NCBI RefSeq assembly: GCF_011386835.1
Contig: NC_088792.1
Span: 220,878,394-220,942,393 of the forward strand
DNA from: Chrysemys picta bellii
Taxonomy: Eukaryota; Chordata; Testudines; Emydidae
Direction of reading: 5' to 3'
Length of the DNA: 64,000 nt
Under the pieces are notes generated by a model. It did not search any database, was not told where the DNA came from, and saw only the letters and a list, made by a program, of their open reading frames with translations. Every line of letters begins with the position of its first letter. The first letter of the stretch is position 1. A program made the translations under genes and the position numbers. Shown piece after piece: positions 24,880-35,830 of the stretch.

Positions 24880-25015
24880 CTTCTTGACTATGTCCATTCA
24901 ACTGAGTATGCTCTAGGAATTATTTTGGGGGAGTTCTATGGCCAGTGTTATACAGGAGGTCAGACTAGCTGATCACTGTGGTCCCTTCTGGGCTATGAAT
25001 CTATGAGTAACAGTG
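24880..25015 (+). mobile_element. CR1 3'-end fragment
   Basis: The string GGAGGTCAGACTAGCTGATC, then GTGGTCCCTTCTGGGC and the closing ATGAATCTATGA are the standard CR1 3' untranslated end with its short terminal repeat. The coding part is missing. Confidence 0.7.
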
Positions 25016-25318
25016 TAGGATAGATATAGCATTATTTTGGGCGGTGATTGCTTAGAAAGGATATATAAACTAATGGAATTACTTTATTTTTAAATGGAAC
25101 AATATGGTTTCTTGATTTATATGTTCACATTTATAGCTGGCTATTTTCTCAAATAAATCATTAGTAACCACATAATAAATATCAAAGCCAATTTGCAGCT
25201 TTAGGGACTGACCACCTCTCATTAAAGTTCATGGAAAGAGTCCCATAGACTTTAGTTATTTGTGGATCAAGCCCTAAAGGATAAAGCTGTTAATTTGTAG
25301 TCTTTTGTTATTGACAAG

Positions 25319-25535
25319 CAGGGCCGGCTCCAAGCACCAGCAAAGGAAGCCGGGTCTTCAGCGGCGGGTCCCTCAGTCCCTCTCAGAGGGAAGGACCTGC
25401 CTCCAAATTGCCGCCAAAGAATGAAGCGTTGTGGTAGAGCTGCCACCGAAGTGCCGCCAATCACAGCTTTATCTTTTTTCCTTTTATTTTTTGGCTTCAC
25501 CGCTTGGGGCGGCAAAAAATCTGGAGCCGGCCCTG
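25319..25535. mobile_element. Non-autonomous hAT element, copy 2
   Basis: Starts CAGGGCCGGCTCCAAGCACC and its far end on the minus strand reads CAGGGCCGGCTCCAGA. A perfect 8-bp duplication TTGACAAG flanks it (25311-25318 and 25536-25543). The interior matches the copy at 22442 with short deletions. No coding sequence. Confidence 0.93.
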
Positions 25536-26952
25536 TTGACAAGTATTCCAACTAGCACTTCTCACAAATGTACTTCTGGGAACAACATTCTTTGTTAGGT
25601 GGCCTGAGGTTTATCTTGCATTTCCTATACATATATTATGCTATTTCTATTTGTAAAATTTTCTGTTATAGGACTTGTTCTCACTTATGACTGTGAGCTA
25701 GTCCGAGTTTTCTGTAATAAGGCCAATTTCTGTTCTCAATTTTCACCATGTTCATCTGCCTAAGGGAAAAAAAACCTATATTGTCACAGCACACAAGCAG
25801 CACAATATTATATTTCTACATGGAGTTTCTTCTTCCCGCAGCTGGGTTTTCTACATCCCTTTATCTGTCTTTGAGGATCCTTTTTGTTTCCCCACCCTGT
25901 CCCTAATTCACCCATCTCAACTGAAGACTGAATGGATTTCATTGGTTTCATCAATGTTACACCTGGTTGGAGAGGATCACTGTTCAGTAACCATGACAAC
26001 CAACCCCCTTCCTCCTCTAGAAAGCAATGCAGAGCACTCAGTCTGTACTGGCCCAGGGAAATGAGACCAGAGAAAAGTAGTGCTCTTTGTGCAAGATAAT
26101 TACTGCTAATTCTACTCTGAAACACCTTAATAACAAAGCTGTAAGGATTTCTTACACCAGGTACTTGTTCTAGATTACTTTAGTTAAAACCACTACTGTC
26201 TTGAATTATTCCTAACATTTTATTCCTAATATGTTATTGACAAAAGAGGAAAGAACTAGAACAACAGGCCTCTTGGGGAACAATTAAAAAAAAAACAGAG
26301 GAAAGATGATTATTTTTCTCAAGAGCATTTTCCCACTACTTCGGCTCAAGTTCTAACAATAATTACACTGAAAAAGATGTTGGGAGGGTGGACATGGAAG
26401 GCAACAGGGCATGTTACGCGTGGAGCAAGAGGGAGTGGAGAAAGGAGTGTGAGAATGAAAACTTTTCTTTTGAAAAAGACTTTATCGGCTTGTTGACTTG
26501 ATTCAAACTTGTTAGCACTAAGACCTGAGATTGTAATATTAGCTCAAATGAGGAAAATTGTATGGGGATATACAGTGCTTAAAAATCATAACTGAATAAG
26601 ATAAGCGACTCTTCAGGACTTTTTTTAAGCTACAAAACTAACTGAAGTCCTGAAGTCACACTGGATAAATGAATGTGTCTCTACTGGAAAAACAGAAGAG
26701 ATGACAAACAGAAATAATCAAAAGATATGTAAAGTTTCTGGGCCAAGACTAATAACTGGGTAGGTACCTGAAGTCAATGAGATCTGCTGGGTTTTCAGCA
26801 CTTTTAAAAGACAGACCCACTTATTTATGGATTCAAAGCCTAACTTTAGGAATCTCTTTTCCAAAATCTTGGCACAAGAGACTACAGTACTTAATGGATA
26901 AACTAACATTCAGAGGGTCCTGTGGCACCTTTGAGACTAACAAAAGTACTGG

Positions 26953-26991
26953 GAGCATAAGCTTTCGTGGGTAAGAACCTCACTTCTTCAG
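26953..26991 (-). ncRNA. Hammerhead-ribozyme-like core, opposite arm
   Basis: Minus-strand copy of the same core in the left arm of A2, with CTGAAGA starting at 26991, GAAA, GC-TTAT-GC-T and a C at 26953. Because the arms are inverted, the two cores point away from each other. The same reservation about helix I applies. Confidence 0.5.
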
Positions 26992-27008
26992 ATGCAAGAG
27001 TCTTGCAT

Positions 27009-27047
27009 CTGAAGAAGTGAGGTTCTTACCCACGAAAGCTTATGCTC
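27009..27047 (+). ncRNA. Hammerhead-ribozyme-like core
   Basis: Order of conserved blocks: CTGAAGA (27009-27015, fits CUGANGA), a stem II made by GTGAG and CCCAC (one mismatch), GAAA (27034-27037), then a tiny stem III of A-GC, loop TTAT, GC-T, and C at 27047 as the candidate cleavage-site base. This fits a minimal type I hammerhead with a very short helix III. Helix I is not evident in cis, because the bases before CTGAAGA do not pair well with those after 27047. Activity is therefore uncertain, and it may need a dimer. Confidence 0.5.
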
Positions 27048-28272
27048 CCAATACTTCTGTTAGTCTCAAAGGTGCCACAGGACCCTCTGTTGCTTTTTAC
27101 AGATTCAGACTAACATGGCTACCCCTCTGATACTTAACATTCAGAGTACATACTCACAGTTCTGAAGTAACAGAAACACAAACGTGAATAAATACAACTC
27201 AGAAATAACAATATGTAAGGGAAAATTACACTAGGAAATAAAATATAAAATGATTTACTGAAAAAAAAAAGACATTTTACCTGGGATAAACGTGTAACAA
27301 TTTGCAAATACTTTTTGGGCTGCAAATTTGCCATGAGGGTATAAAAATCATATTTACTACTACAAATGACAGTATTTCCCCATGAAAAATTAATGGACTT
27401 ACATGTAAATGTTTCTGCATGTGAGAGTGTGAAAGTGAAAATCAATAGATCTAGTTATAAAAATGGGCTTTAATGAAAACTCCAGATCTGAGCCCTGAAC
27501 TATGGGGAAGGGAGGGAGATCAAATTTTGCAACTGAATTTGACAGACAAGTTTCCATCTCTGTTTACAAGTACCATATACAATGGAACTGTGTTGCTAAA
27601 TGTTGACCACTTTTGCTCTTAGTAGATTCTCAGATGATTTAATCTCTTTTGCTCTTCGTTACTGGAAAAGGTGATTGTGCAACCTTCATCTTGCTCAGAA
27701 GCCTGCTGTAGTAGGATTCTGAAACTTGCAACCACGGTCTACATGTTTTAGCATACTGTCACTGGCTGCTCAACAAAAATATTCACCTTTATATTTTGGT
27801 TTTGACCTGCCCAGTGTGTTTGACATCTAGACACATTTCATTCAGGTTATGTTCCACATTGGCACCTTTTAAAGTTTCAATTTTTAGTCATAGAATCATT
27901 GAATGACAGATTTCTGTGCCTATGTTCCTACTCATTGAAATGAATAGCTTATCTCAAAATGCAAACCAAAATGCCTTATCTGTTTTTAAGTCACATCTTA
28001 AAGCTTTCTTGTTCACTGTTGCATTTTTATCAGTAATGATAATTGTTTTTATTTTATACACTTTTCTGCACTTTGAAACCAATGATGCGTACAGTGCTAC
28101 ATAAAAAGCAGTAGTGCTGTATATTTTTTGTGTAGAATTATACAATTTTAGATTCCAATTGCAGTAAACAAATTACTTACACATTCAATATGAATACTTT
28201 TGAGTGCATTTTATTTGCACAGGAGGGAATCAATGCACAGTATTGATTCACATAGCATTACTGTATTTTCCA

Positions 28273-28372
28273 CTCCATGCATCTGATGAAGTGGGTTATA
28301 TCCCATGAAAGCTTATGCCCAAATAAATTTGTTAGTCTCTAAGGTGCCACAAGGACTCCTCGTTGTTTTTAC
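28273..28372 (+). repeat. Single arm of palindrome family A
   Basis: Only the centre-proximal arm is present, from CTCCATGCATCTGATGAAG to GACTCCTCGTTGTTTTTA, equal to the right arm of A1 but more conserved around the ribozyme-like core. No second arm or target duplication is visible, so it is an older or truncated copy. A half Harbinger-like sequence follows at about 28400-28510. Confidence 0.75.
28283..28320 (+). ncRNA. Hammerhead-ribozyme-like core with perfect CTGATGA
   Basis: CTGATGA (28283-28289) is followed by stem II GTGGG/CCCAT (four Watson-Crick pairs and one wobble, loop TTATAT), GAAA (28307-28310), and GC-TTAT-GC. The base that should pair with the last A of GAAA is C rather than T, probably a point mutation that weakens helix III. 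It has the best catalytic core in the window. Confidence 0.55.
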
Positions 28373-29479
28373 TAGTACTAGTGTTTCAGATGGAATTAAA
28401 TTCAGGGCTGTTAGCTACGCTGCTATTTTTAGCCCACTAGCTCAATCAGAACTAGCATGGGTATGTCTGTCCAAGCTGGAAATTACACCTCAGTTTCCGT
28501 GCAGACATTCCCTTAGAGAACGAGAAGCTAACTAGCCATGTCATTGACCTCCCCCATGCTTTTTACAACACAAAGGGAAGGTTGAGTCGCTATTTATTTT
28601 GTCAAGCTCTCGAGAGATCATTATAAACGATTATTACTTCCTTATTTCATCATATTTAGAGGCTGGTGAAAGAAAACATAAGTTTAAAAAATCTGCTATA
28701 CTACATTATCTCTATAATGTGTTATATATGTTAAACACCTCTGCAAGCCATGTACAGCTAGTGAGACTTTATTCGAGTAAGAAGGGTTACATACATTTTC
28801 TTGGAAATGCTCAGAGCCTTCATAAAAAAAAATCAAATCCCTATATTTCTCCATAAACATAAGCAAAAAGATAGAGCGCCAGTCACGTTAGGTCAACAGT
28901 ATGAATCCAGCTTAGGTCAGGGATGACAGAAAATCATTGCTGTTTGTTAGCCTACATGGAATGAGTTCATCATCACAGTCCACTTCCAAATGCACAGGTG
29001 TTTGCATCAGAAAAACCAATAGCGTTAGTCATGAGGGCACTAATTATCAGTATCATTGGGAGTCCAACAGAGAAGCAAATAGGCATGAAATATGACCTAT
29101 CATTTCACTTTTAATTATGGTCCCTCCAAGTTAGGGCTGAGGCACGATAGAGAGACTAGAACCACATTAACATGGGGAAATGCTTTCTGCTGTACTCATT
29201 CTGCAACAGATCTTTAGTAAGGTCAATCTAGCATTTGCCATTTAAATTATTAATATTTATACCACACAACCAACATCCTTTCTGTTTGCTTGACTAAACA
29301 AAAGCACTTTCAAGCTAGTATTAGACATAACATCACTGGGTTGGGGGGAAACAAGACAGTAAGGAGGAGACTGCAGGAGGAAAGACGGGGGCAACTCATC
29401 AGTGAGATAATATTGGAACTCATTGAGGACTAATGTACTATTTGGTGGAAATTTGTTCCATTACCAGATCATCACAAAT

Positions 29480-30700
29480 TAATATCTCTGCTGACTCATT
29501 TGTTGACTAGGCCTCACAACAGCTGTGGGTCCTGAGGAGTAATTACAGTGATCAGATCAGTGTCCTTGTGAACTAGCTTAGGAAGGGGATTCCGCGTGTA
29601 AAGAGTTCATAATCAGCCCAGAAACAGTTGTGGGAGAAGCAGATAAGCCAGGCATCAAGAAAGAAATGAAAGAATGGCGTGTTTGACAGTAGGTGGGGGA
29701 AGCAGAGAAGATTTCAGAGGACAGAGGACAGATAAGGAGTTTTGTTTTGTCCATATTAAATTTAAGTTGATGGCAATACATCAGAATAGATGTGAGATAA
29801 ATCATGTGAGATGCAGGACTAGGTGAGGAGTGTCAGATAAAGAGTAGAGAGGTAGCTCTGGTCTTCTTCAATGTACAGACAGTAGCTAGGAGTATGTGAG
29901 CACATGAGATCACCCAGAGAAAAGGCATACAAATCAGAAGAAGAAGGAGCCAAAAACAGAGCTCTGCTGGATTCCACAGTAAAAGGGAGAATAGAGGAGA
30001 AGCCACCTAAAAGACACTGAAAGGGTGATTAGAGAAGGAGAACCAGTAGAAGACTGTATAAAAAAAATAAGAAAGGATAAGATGCTGAGAAAGAGGATAT
30101 GCTCAACACTGTCAAACACAGCTAAAAAATTAAGGAGGATGAGGATGGAGTAGAGGTCTATAGATTTGGTCAAGAAAAGCTTGTTAGAAATCTTGTGCAA
30201 GCAGTTTTGGTGGAGTGGAAAGGGTGGAAGCCAGACTGGGGGCAGGGGATCCAGGATGGAGATGATGGAAAGGAACTCAAGTAAAGAGCTATCAATGGCT
30301 CATCCAGTGTGTTTGGAGATGGCAGAAAGGAAGGAAGGAGGAGAATAGCTGGAGAGATAAGTAGGACTGAGGATGGGGAAACCTTATGATGCTTGTATGT
30401 TGAAGGAAAGACGCCAGAGGAGAATGACAAGTTAATTAGAAGAGTAGATGTGAGGTTAAAAGTGGGGGTAAGAGAGTTCAGATGGGAGATGAATGTGGTC
30501 AAAAACGTAGGTGGAGCACTTGAGGAGAGCAGGCAAAAAGGGTCAGTGCCAGTTATTGGGAAAAAGGAAAAGGGCTGAGAAAGGCTGAGGGAAGATAGAG
30601 GAAGAGAGATAGAGATCTGGAAGGAGAGAGATCTCATCAATCTTGTCTGAAAAAACAAGAAAGGAAATTGCATGGAGAGGGAGAGAGGTGTGTAACTAAG
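29480..30700 (-). mobile_element. L2 LINE reverse-transcriptase remnant
   Basis: The minus strand encodes Ser/Leu/Pro-rich frames with the L2 order: an N-terminal stretch around 30670-30170 (HPFHSTKTACTRFL), then FLAVFDSVEH near 30120-30090, an eroded form of the L2 motif LSAAFDTVDH, then GIQQSSVFGSFFF for GVPQGSVLGPLLF, and KTKLLICPL near 29740. Several stops and frameshifts break it. This is an old, inactive L2 copy lying just downstream of the peroxidase exon in gene direction. Confidence 0.8.
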
Positions 30701-30838
30701 ATTTTAAGAGGGAGTTTGCAGTTAAGCAATTTTAAAACCATTTAAAAACAGACTTGCCATGGCCTCTGATGAGACATTAAGATATAGTATTAACTGCCAT
30801 GTATCACACACAATAAGTGTATTTTCACTAATACTCAC

Positions 30839-32342
30839 TTTTTCAGCTTCTCTCTAATTTTTGGCTCTTTAATCTCATTGTGAAGATCCTCAAACTTCTC
30901 AACTGAGGTTAAATTACAGAAAACCCTATAGTCAACGTATGGAGGAATCCCATGGTCACGCCCCCTCTGGATATTCGTAGCTGCCAGATCCAGAGCCACT
31001 GAGTGTGCCATGGAGAAAAGCCTCTCGGTCAGCTCCAGGTTCAAAAGCTGAGAAGATACTCGCATTTTACCAGCAACGCCAAAAAGGCCACGCAGGAGTG
31101 GATCAATGCCACCTTCCTGGATTATCCGGAATGGTGAAAAGAAAGCTTTGTGGAGTGGAAGGTGGCCTTGTGGGATTTCTCCAAAGGTCTCATTCAAGCG
31201 ATAAAGAATCGGATTGATCAATGTGTGGCCAAACCTAAAAGCTGCAGTTGCAAAGGCATTAATAATCCCGGCATTCACATTGGGGTTATAACCTTTGTAG
31301 TCACCCATCATCTTCATGCCATGGTCACCAAGGATCTTGGGTAGCCAGTGGCTATAGGTAATATGTTGCATCTGCGCACCAACAATCTTTCTGGCTTCAT
31401 TGTAAATAGTATCTCCATCCCAGTGTGGGTTCATTTTCAACAGTGCCCTTGCTATGCGGTTATGTTCACGGAACCACAATGTGTGCATGGCTGTGAGGCC
31501 CAGCTGCTCATTGGCTCGGTGATCTCCTGCAAGGAAGCAAGGTATAGAGCTTTCATTTTCATCTCTTGTGCATTCAGTCGGGGGACCTGTGGCAAATGGT
31601 AATAAGTGCTTTCCAGAAGATGGGACAAGCAGGCCTTCCTTGAGGAGACCATGTTGATTTGTATTATCCCTTAACTCTTCTGGCTCCCTGTCAGAGCTTC
31701 CATAAATGTTAGAAGCATCGATATATGATGTTAGATGGTTTATCTGCTCCCTTGCATAGACTGAATTCATTATTAAAGAGGTCATCCCACTTCCACAAAC
31801 TGGGCTTGAGCGAACAAACAACATGCATTTAGAATTTGTCACTCGGGGATCATTCTGAGGAATAATGATGGGGAAGCAAGGTGGATCATTAGTACACACT
31901 GAGCTACAAGACTGTCCATCAGAAAAACGAGACATACTCAGTGCAGGCACTGTCTGATCCAAGTCATGGTCTAAAAACTGGCCCCACTGCATGAGCATAT
32001 GCGTGTACCTATCATCAGGAGTTATGGTCTCTGTACCAATCATTTCTGTTGAAATAAGCCTTGGTAGTGGAAGAGGATAGCCATTATACAAAGAGTCATG
32101 ACTGACACTCCTGGGTAAGTTAAAGCCATTTTCGTACACAGGTTTAAGGATCCGTTCGAAAGCAATCAAAGAGGCACCCCACATTGGGTGCTGTAGGTTG
32201 TTGCATGTTCCATCGTAGCTTCTGTACTTTTGATGGAAACAGATGTCAGAGCAGTTTGGGAAACGCCTGTGAGCTGTACATCCAGAGAGATTGGCAATCA
32301 GACTGAGGTAGTGTGGGGAAACCAGGTCATTGTAGCGAAACT
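30839..32342 (-). CDS. PXDNL: PXDNL exon: main haem peroxidase domain
   Basis: One open 1504-bp exon encodes about 500 residues of an animal haem peroxidase (peroxidasin type, secreted). The acceptor is TTTCAG ending at 32343 and the donor is GTGAGT from 30838. Visible active-site elements: QFLDHDLD with the distal His codon at 31966-31968 and its Asp haem-ester partner just before it; GDHRANEQ with the catalytic Arg at 31516-31518 and the haem-linking Glu at 31507-31509; [10 protein letters not shown] with the proximal His at 31225-31227. A calcium-loop motif ([12 protein letters not shown]), [10 protein letters not shown] and many paired cysteines are also present. [12 protein letters not shown] and [13 protein letters not shown] favour PXDNL over PXDN. 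No stop or frameshift is seen, so the domain looks functional. Human PXDNL is reported to lack activity, so the intact residues here are notable. Confidence 0.96.
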
Positions 32343-32879
32343 CTGAAACACAACATTTGAAGAAATTAATTGATCTCATATAAAAGAGAAGTGTAAGAAT
32401 CCATGCAAGATTCTTAAGTTCAATAGTAATTAATGGTGTTTATACCTGGATAAAAGTCTCTTTATCTTAAAGTGTTTGTCATGATATAGGCCTTACTGAA
32501 TTTCTGATAGACTGTGGGTCTGCTCCTGCTCCTGGAGAAGTTAATGGCAAATCTCCCACTAACTTAAACAGCGGTCAGGATTGAGCTGTGGAGGAAACAC
32601 TGAAGTGATAGCAACAACAGCTAAAGTGGGGCGTGATGTGAATACCAGAGAGGGCTAAAAAATAATATACAGAAATGCTAAAACTCTATAAAATAGGTTT
32701 GAAATATGGGCAGGTAACAACCAACTGATATTTAAGATGGAAAATGCAAGCTAATATAGCTGGAAGATGAGGGAGGAGGGAGAGAAGCCTTATCAATGGG
32801 AGGCAGATATTTGGAAGGCAGTAATGCTGAAAGAGGACTAAGAGTGATAGTGCAAATTAAATTTGAGCTAGCAATGCAA

Positions 32880-33620
32880 CATGAGAGCAAAAATATGATT
32901 TTGTTTCTGTTTTTAAAGCAGAGACGTTGTCATGGACTAGGGAGGTAATAATCGCTGATGAAACCAGACCGAGAATACTGCATTCAGTTCTTGAACCTGA
33001 ATGACAGCAAGTTTTAGATAAACTGGAGAAAATTCAGAGAAGAACAACTGACAATATTTAAAGGGCTGAAGGGATTGATTTATGAAGAAAGATAAAAAGA
33101 AATTTAATAGCTTGGCCAAACAAAGGCTAACAGGGATATTAGAACTGTCTACGAGTATTTGGTGGATAGAAACATCAAAGAAAAAGAATGCACCAGGGGA
33201 TGAGAATAAACTGATAGGAGGAAATTGGGCAAAGGAACACACAGGGTGAACATTAGAAAACTGTTTTTAAACATAAAAATATATTAGCCTTCAGAAGACA
33301 CTCCCACTGAAGATGTCAAGTGTCAGAGGGGTAGCTGTGTTAGTCTGGATCTGTAAAAAGCAACAAAGAGTCCTGTGGCACCTTGTAGACTAACAGACGT
33401 ATTGGAGCATAAGCTTTCGTGGGTGAATACCCACTGCATCCAACGAAGTGGATATTCACCCACGAAAGCTTATGCTCCAATACGTCTGTTAGTCTACAAG
33501 GTGCCACAGGATTCTTTGTCACTGAAGATGGTGAATGATCCATCATTTCAGTAATTTAAAATTGAACTGAATAAAGCACTGGAAAGTATACCATAGGAAT
33601 GAATCTGAGATTGGCATGGG
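32880..33620 (+). mobile_element. Old CR1-like 3' end
   Basis: The order AACTGGAGAAAATTCAGAGA, then AAGGGCTGAAGGGATTG and a closing half that continues at 33531 with AATTGAACTGAATAAAGCACTGG is that of a CR1/L3-type reverse transcriptase C-terminus and 3' end. It is badly eroded. Palindromic element A3 inserted into it later. Confidence 0.55.
33316..33519. mobile_element. Palindromic double-copy element A3 (Penelope-like candidate)
   Basis: Complete left arm starting near 33321 (GTGTCAGAGGGGTAGC), centre near 33438, then a truncated inverted arm ending at GTGCCACAGGATTCTTTGT. A perfect 11-bp duplication CACTGAAGATG flanks it (33305-33315 and 33520-33530). The arms share GCATAAGCTTTCGTGGGTGA and its complement. 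The hammerhead-like core is damaged: CCAACGA replaces CTGATGA in the right arm and the block is missing in the left arm, while GAAA-GC-TTAT-GC-TC is kept. Confidence 0.75.
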
Positions 33621-33864
33621 ATAAACTACTGGTAGAAGTTTTTATATCCGCTCCATCTCTAATTTCTACAGTTCCATAAACCACACAAAAATACCCTGCA
33701 TAAATCAGAATATTCTTTCAGTTATTTATAATTTTTTCACTACTGAAAACAGTCCTCTAAAGCTCTTCTACACATTTCCGTTGTAGCTCAATGTACATCA
33801 GTGCCACATCCTGCCCACAATACATTTCTCTTGTAATAAACTCCATTGCAAAATGTACATTACT

Positions 33865-35830
33865 AAGAAATTGGGTAAAGGGGAGACTACAGAAGGTCAT
33901 ACTGAAAGGTGTACTGTCAGTATGGAGGGAGGTTCCTAGTGGATTGGTCTTGTGACCAATCTTATTTAACATTTTAATTAATGATCTTGACCCAAAAATG
34001 GGAGTATGCTAATAAAATTTGGGATGACAGAGAGTTGGGAGACATTGCCAATACAAAGGAGGACCAGAATATCAAACAAGATTTGGATGACCTTAAAAAC
34101 TGGAGTAATAGAAATGGGATGAAATTTAATAGTGCAAACCGCAAGGTCATGTACTTAGGTAGTTGTGACAGAATGTATCCTGTGTCCACACCCTGAACAC
34201 TATTGCAATAATCTTTATACAAAGTATGCCTTGTGAGATATTTAAAAACTCAATTTGCTGACCAATAATATCATGGCAAAATACATGTAGCAGTGATATA
34301 TGTGAAGCTATAAACATAAACTGAGATAATGACTAAAAGTATGTTTTCTGGAGAAGGGAGTGGGCCAAACCAGTTCCTCAGAGACAAAGAGCAAGCTGAT
34401 GCCTCAGCCAGGTGTAAACAAGGCTGATAGGCCATTACTTGCTAGGTGGCCATTCTTTGGCAGGAAAGGGGACAAGGGCAAAAATATCTACCTCTTAGAA
34501 AAGAAACAGCATGCAGTTGCCTTCCACACAGACCGCCTGTTGCCTTTCTCCCAGCTGGAAATGCTTCTCAAAACGGGCAACAAACTATAACAAGATACCC
34601 CAAGGCACCCCCTCTCTTCCTCCCTTTCTGTCCACTGATTCACTGAACAAAATGGGACAAAGGAAGCAGCCATTAAACAGAAGGGGTCCTGGCCTAAGAA
34701 GTTTAGCCAGTAAGACTTTTTCTCTTCATATGCTTTCAACACTTTGCTTTGACTTTAACATAGTTTGGTAAATTAGACATTAGTTGTGTTTTATCTTTAT
34801 TTTTCTTGTAACCATTTCTGACTTTTATGCCTCATTACTTGTATTCATTTAAAATCTATCCTCCGTAGTTAATAATTTTGTTTTATTGTTTTATCTAATC
34901 CGGTGTGTTTAAATTGAAATGTCTGAAGAACTAGTAAGATGGCATAGTATTCTTAAAGTAATAATGGACTGAACTTAATAATACTTCTATTGTCCTGCAG
35001 AGGGCTGCGCAGTACAGGACATATATTTCTGGGGGGAAATCTAAGACAGAGTATGTTGGGGTCACCTTGCATTATAACTAAGGCTGGTAAGAGCCAAGGT
35101 GCGGCTGGCTGGCTGCAACACACACATAGACATAGTTAGAGACTGTTTGTGAGAAGTCCAAGCTGGAGGCTACAGCTGCAAAGCAATGTAAAGGGAACCG
35201 AAGCTTAGAGGGTAGGGGTGATATGTCTACTCATTAATCTGGACTGTACCATAGGTATGTCACAGTTATATTCTGCTATAAGTTGGGGTAGCAACAGAGT
35301 AGGAGCTGGAAGCAACAGAGTAGGAGAAAGACCTGGGTGTATTGGTTGATGACAGGATGACTATGAGCTGCTAATGTGATATGGCTGTGAAAAAGGCTAA
35401 TAAAATCCTAGGATGCATCAAGTGAGGTATTTCCAGAAGAGACAGGGAAGTATTATTACCATTATACAAGGCACTGGTGAGACTTCATGTGGAATACTGG
35501 GTGCAATTCTGGTTTCCCATGTTAAGAAAGATGACTTCAAACTGGAACAGATGCAGAGAAGAACTACTAGGATGATTAGGGGAATGTAAAACCTACCATA
35601 TGAGAGGAGACTCAAGGAACTTGACATGTTTAGCCTAACAAGAAGAAGGCTGAGGGGAGATATGATTGCTTTCTATAAATACATCAGAGAGATAAGCACA
35701 AGGGAGGGAGAGGAGTTATTTACGTTAAAGGCCAATGTTGGCACAACAACAAATGGATATAAACTGTCCATCAACAAGTTGAGGCTTGAAATTAGATGAA
35801 AGTTTCTAACCATTAGAGGAGAGGGTTTCT
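33865..35830 (+). mobile_element. CR1 LINE, split by an LTR-type repeat
   Basis: The CR1 reverse-transcriptase C-terminal half is readable in pieces: GGTTCCTAGTGGATTGGTC and TTTAACATTTTAATTAATG (33925-33985, the QGSxL..LFNIFIND region), then AACTGGAGTAATAGAAATGG (34098). After the insert it resumes with GAAAGACCTGGGTGTATTGG (35325) and the conserved end around 35460-35660. Frame breaks are frequent. The LTR-type unit at 34164-35264 interrupts it. Confidence 0.75.
34164..35264. mobile_element. LTR-type element (solo LTR candidate), 1.1 kb
   Basis: Starts TGTGACAGAATGTATCC and ends ATAGGTATGTCACA inside a CR1 copy whose two parts resume on either side. The flanking 5-mers GTAGT and GTTAT match at 3 of 5, so the duplication is eroded or the ends are a base or two off. 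Non-coding. Its termini group it with 11063, 43865 and 52439. Confidence 0.6.

Larger units (their letters stand above)
26916..27134. mobile_element. Palindromic double-copy element A2 (Penelope-like candidate)
   Basis: Mirror image of A1: here the left arm is truncated (starts GGTCCTGTGGCACC) and the right arm is complete, ending GGCTACCCCTCTGATAC. The two arms meet at a single base near 27000. A perfect 12-bp duplication TAACATTCAGAG flanks the unit (26904-26915 and 27135-27146). Each arm holds a hammerhead-like core, one per strand. Variable 11-12-bp duplications together with truncated inverted partner copies argue against a simple hAT MITE and fit a retroelement. The family name is inferred. 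Confidence 0.75.
22056..30838 (-). other. PXDNL intron, 8.8 kb
   Basis: Intron upstream of the exon at 21921. It holds two copies of one hAT MITE family (22442, 25319), an LTR candidate (23042), a mariner MITE (23721), a CR1-like tail (24880-25015), palindromic element A2 (26916), a single arm of the same family (28273) and an L2 remnant (29480-30700). Elsewhere (25550-26900 and 27150-28260) nothing was recognised. Confidence 0.7.

Noticed and set aside
26916..27134. Simple hAT MITE because the end reads CAGAGGGGTAGCC
   Set aside because: Target duplications are 11-12 bp and one arm is truncated, unlike hAT elements elsewhere in the window with exact 8-bp duplications.
30839..32342. Assignment as PXDN or a myeloperoxidase-type gene
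   Set aside because: Ig exons precede the domain, so it is not MPO, LPO or TPO. Several blocks ([35 protein letters not shown]) fit PXDNL better than PXDN as I recall them. A tree would settle it.
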